Part shown: positions 5,479 to 7,651 of the stretch, one piece after another
How positions within the stretch are numbered: position 1 is the stretch's first letter
Layout: the number at the start of each line of letters is the position of its first letter
NCBI RefSeq assembly: GCF_001556865.1
Contig: NZ_LSJY01000092.1
Coordinates: forward strand, 1 to 7,651
Direction: 5' to 3'
Source of the DNA: Sphingobium sp. CCH11-B1
GTDB taxonomy: Bacteria; Pseudomonadota; Alphaproteobacteria; Sphingomonadales; Sphingomonadaceae
Length of the DNA stretch: 7,651 bases
The notes under the pieces: model-generated
Told to the model about the DNA's origin: nothing
Database searches by the model: none
What the model saw: only the letters and a program-made list of their open reading frames with translations
Made by a program: the position numbers and the translations under genes

Positions 5479-7651
5479 ATGTCCGATCTCTTCGATACCG
5501 CCACCGCGGCCGAACGCCGCGCGGCCACGCTTCTCATCGACCGCCTCAGGTCGACGGACCCGATCACCCGGGCCGACCTCAATACGGCGATGATCGAAGG
5601 CTATGGCGGGACCGACGCGGACGGGCTCTGGACCCAGCGCGACAGCTTCGAGATTCTCGAGCATGCGCTCGCCCACCACCTCCAGTTCGGTCCCTATCCG
5701 CTGACCTCGCTCGATGACGTGATTGCGGCCTGCGACCTGCTCGACCGGCTGCCCACCCAGACCGTTCGCAGCGAAGATCAGATCGAATGGCAGCAGTTCT
5801 CGACGCCCGTCGATCTTGCCGCGGTGGCGGTTGTCCTCGCCAATATCCAGAGCGACGATGTGATCCTCGAGCCGAGCGCCGGCAATGGGCTCCTCGTGGC
5901 GCATTGCCGCGACTTCGGCTCCCTCCAGCTCAACGAATATGCGTCGGGCCGCCGGGCGCGTCTCGCCGATGTCTTCCCCGACGCGACCGTCACTGGCCAC
6001 GACGGCGCCACGATCAACTCGAGCCTGGCGGCAGCGGCGCGCCCCAGCCTGATCCTCATGAACCCGCCATTCTCCCGGTCGGTCGGGCTGGGCGCGGACG
6101 CACACGCCGCTGTCCGACATCTCCAGGCAGCCCTTCGCCGACTGCAGGCCGGCGGCCGTTTGGTTGCAATCATGCCCGACTGGTTCGGACCCAATGCCCG
6201 GATGCGCGATCTCTTCGAGACCACGCTGCGCGATGTCAGCGTGCGGACCTCGGTGCGGCTCGAGAAATGCTATCTGAAGCACGGCACCAGCATCGCGGTC
6301 CGGCTGTTCGAGATCGACAAGGTCCCCGGCACGACCATTCCCGCGACGATCCAGCGCACCTCCATCCGCGAGCTCATCGGCGCGCTCACGATCCACGAAC
6401 GCGCGACCCTCGCAGCGCCATCGGCGCCGACTCCCAAGCGATCGAGCAGCCCCTCGCTGTTCCGCGCCATGAAGAGCAATCGCGCGCAGCCGCGGCCCTA
6501 TCACGCTCCGGTGCGCAACAACGTACTGCCTGTCGACTACGCGCCGCTCGACACGCCGGCGCCGCTGCTCGACCAGGTCGGTGTCTATCTTCCCTATCGT
6601 CCGAGCCGGATCACCTTCGACGCCGCCGGCGAACATCCGACTGCCCTGGTCGAATCCGTCGCGATGGGCTCGATCGCGGCGCCGATCCCGGCCTATGTGC
6701 CGCGGCTCCCCGAACGCACTGTCTCCGAACGCCTGCTGTCGGCCTCGCAGCTCGAAACCGTCGTCTATGCGGGACATGCCTGGGACCAGTTTCTACCGGG
6801 GAAGTTCAGGCCCGCCAAGGAAGGCGTCGGCCTTGAGGAAGCGCAGGATGGCCGCGCCTATCGCATGGGCTATTTCCTCGGCGACGGGACCGGGGCGGGG
6901 AAGGGGCGGCAGGTCGCCGCGTGCATCCTCGACAGCTGGCTCGCCGGCCGCCGCCGGAACATCTGGATTTCGAAGAACGAGGCGCTGCTCGAAGACGCGC
7001 GGCGTGACTGGACCGCGCTCGGTGGTCTCGCGGCCGACATCCAGCCCCTCTCCAACTGGAAGATCGACCAGGCGATACCGCTGGAGCAGGGCGTGCTCTT
7101 CGTCACCTACCCGACGCTTCGTTCGGCACGCGGTGACCACAGCCGCCTCCAGCAGGTCATCGACTGGGCAGGCGACGACTTCGAAGGCGTGATCGGCTTC
7201 GACGAAGCGCATGAGATGGGCGGCGTCGCCGGCGGCGAAGGGGCGCTCGGCAAGAAGGAGGGCTCGCAGCAGGGCATCTCCGGGGTCCTGCTCCAGAACC
7301 ATCTGCCCGGCGCGCGCGTGCTCTACGCCTCGGCAACCGGCGCCTCCGACGTCAACAACCTCGCCTATGCCGTGCGGCTGGGCCTGTGGGGGCCGGAAAC
7401 CGCCTTCAGCAACCGCGAGCAGTTCATCTCCGGCATCCGCAAGGGCGGCATCGCCGCGATGGAGCTCGTCGCTCGCGATCTGAAGGCGCTCGGCCTCTAC
7501 ACCGCCCGCGCGCTCGGCTTCGCCGGCGTCGAATATGACATCCTGCGGCATGAACTGACGCGCGAGCAGATCGCGATCTACGACGCCTATGCCGACGCCT
7601 GGGCGCTGTTATGGCGAGCTGCGCATAAGATTGCTTATCGCGAGGAAGCGG
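5479..7651 (+). CDS. Methyltransferase-like / strawberry-notch-type SF2 helicase fusion (truncated by window end)
   Basis: The frame is open for 724 codons from ATG 5479 to the window end with no stop. The N-terminal half contains an N6-adenine methyltransferase-like fold: motif I ILEPSAGNGLL (129-139) and the catalytic NPPF (195-198), then GGRLVAIMPDWFGPNARMR. The second half has the ATPase core of strawberry-notch (SNO) proteins: Walker A GDGTGAGKGR (468-477), DEAH box (575-578, in GFDEAHEM) and motif III YASATGAS (616-623). Family members on alphaproteobacterial plasmids are about 1,400 residues long, so about half is missing, including the C-terminal helicase lobe. Activity is likely on DNA: unwinding or translocation coupled to adenine methylation, perhaps protecting incoming plasmid DNA; that role is inference. 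The last dozen or so codons look foreign and may mark an insertion. Confidence 0.85.
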   Translation, partial: MSDLFDTATAAERRAATLLIDRLRSTDPITRADLNTAMIEGYGGTDADGLWTQRDSFEILEHALAHHLQFGPYPLTSLDDVIAACDLLDRLPTQTVRSEDQIEWQQFSTPVDLAAVAVVLANIQSDDVILEPSAGNGLLVAHCRDFGSLQLNEYASGRRARLADVFPDATVTGHDGATINSSLAAAARPSLILMNPPFSRSVGLGADAHAAVRHLQAALRRLQAGGRLVAIMPDWFGPNARMRDLFETTLRDVSVRTSVRLEKCYLKHGTSIAVRLFEIDKVPGTTIPATIQRTSIRELIGALTIHERATLAAPSAPTPKRSSSPSLFRAMKSNRAQPRPYHAPVRNNVLPVDYAPLDTPAPLLDQVGVYLPYRPSRITFDAAGEHPTALVESVAMGSIAAPIPAYVPRLPERTVSERLLSASQLETVVYAGHAWDQFLPGKFRPAKEGVGLEEAQDGRAYRMGYFLGDGTGAGKGRQVAACILDSWLAGRRRNIWISKNEALLEDARRDWTALGGLAADIQPLSNWKIDQAIPLEQGVLFVTYPTLRSARGDHSRLQQVIDWAGDDFEGVIGFDEAHEMGGVAGGEGALGKKEGSQQGISGVLLQNHLPGARVLYASATGASDVNNLAYAVRLGLWGPETAFSNREQFISGIRKGGIAAMELVARDLKALGLYTARALGFAGVEYDILRHELTREQIAIYDAYADAWALLWRAAHKIAYREEA
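7609..7651. mobile_element. Possible end of a mobile element interrupting the helicase gene
   Basis: Up to about 7605 the protein follows the strawberry-notch family (REQIAIYDAYADAW); family members then usually continue with an AIIH.NL-like helix. Here the codons change to LLWRAAHKIAYREEA and the DNA becomes less GC-rich. At 7609-7628 lies TTATGGCGAGCTGCGCATAA, an imperfect palindrome (16 of 20 positions agree with its own reverse complement), followed by ATAAG and CTTAT arms around ATTG (7625-7638). Such motifs occur at termini or recombination sites of mobile elements. The element itself, if real, lies beyond the window; its family cannot be named. Confidence 0.35.

Noticed and set aside
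5245..6777. A 510-codon open frame on the minus strand
   Set aside because: It is antisense to the methyltransferase/helicase and oxidoreductase genes, whose motifs are clear; the antisense product is Arg/Gly-rich with no recognisable domain. Such long shadows are common in GC-rich DNA.

Overview
The window reads as the backbone of a GC-rich alphaproteobacterial plasmid, most likely from a sphingomonad (Sphingomonas, Sphingobium or Novosphingobium type). This rests on the gene set and protein style: a short VirC1-like ParA, a Rep_3-type initiator beside iterons, a CHC2-Toprim protein and a strawberry-notch/methyltransferase fusion. No database search was possible, so the taxon is an inference.

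Layout: 1-305 holds the tail of a probable winged-helix DNA-binding gene, perhaps frameshifted. Positions 306-701 are non-coding and contain an unusual degenerate 12-bp periodic array (387-650), with exact GTGCCGCG octamers at both ends and a candidate promoter inside; this is a good candidate for the partition centromere and par operator. parA (702-1388) and a small ribbon-helix-helix-like partner (1381-1776) follow as an overlapping pair. Positions 1777-1822 separate them from the convergent initiator gene rep (1823-2956, minus strand), and this gap holds a single full iteron in inverted orientation.

Positions 2957-3813 form the replication origin. Eight dispersed iterons near rep (2996-3400) are followed by five tightly packed, more degenerate ones (3494-3599). 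Next comes an AT-rich block (about 3600-3720) with three 8-bp-spaced GAATC motifs and an inverted repeat, the best candidate for the unwinding region.

To the right, a CHC2 zinc-finger/Toprim protein (3814-4653), a flavodoxin-fold NAD(P)H oxidoreductase (4757-5335) and a large methyltransferase/strawberry-notch helicase gene (5479 to the window end) all read rightward. The last 40 or so bases no longer look like the helicase and contain a palindrome-like motif, suggesting a mobile-element junction.

Working together: rep and the iterons would start and limit replication, ParA with its partner and the 12-bp array would segregate copies, and the Toprim and helicase/methyltransferase proteins would act on plasmid or incoming DNA. 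The oxidoreductase looks like metabolic cargo placed between the last two.
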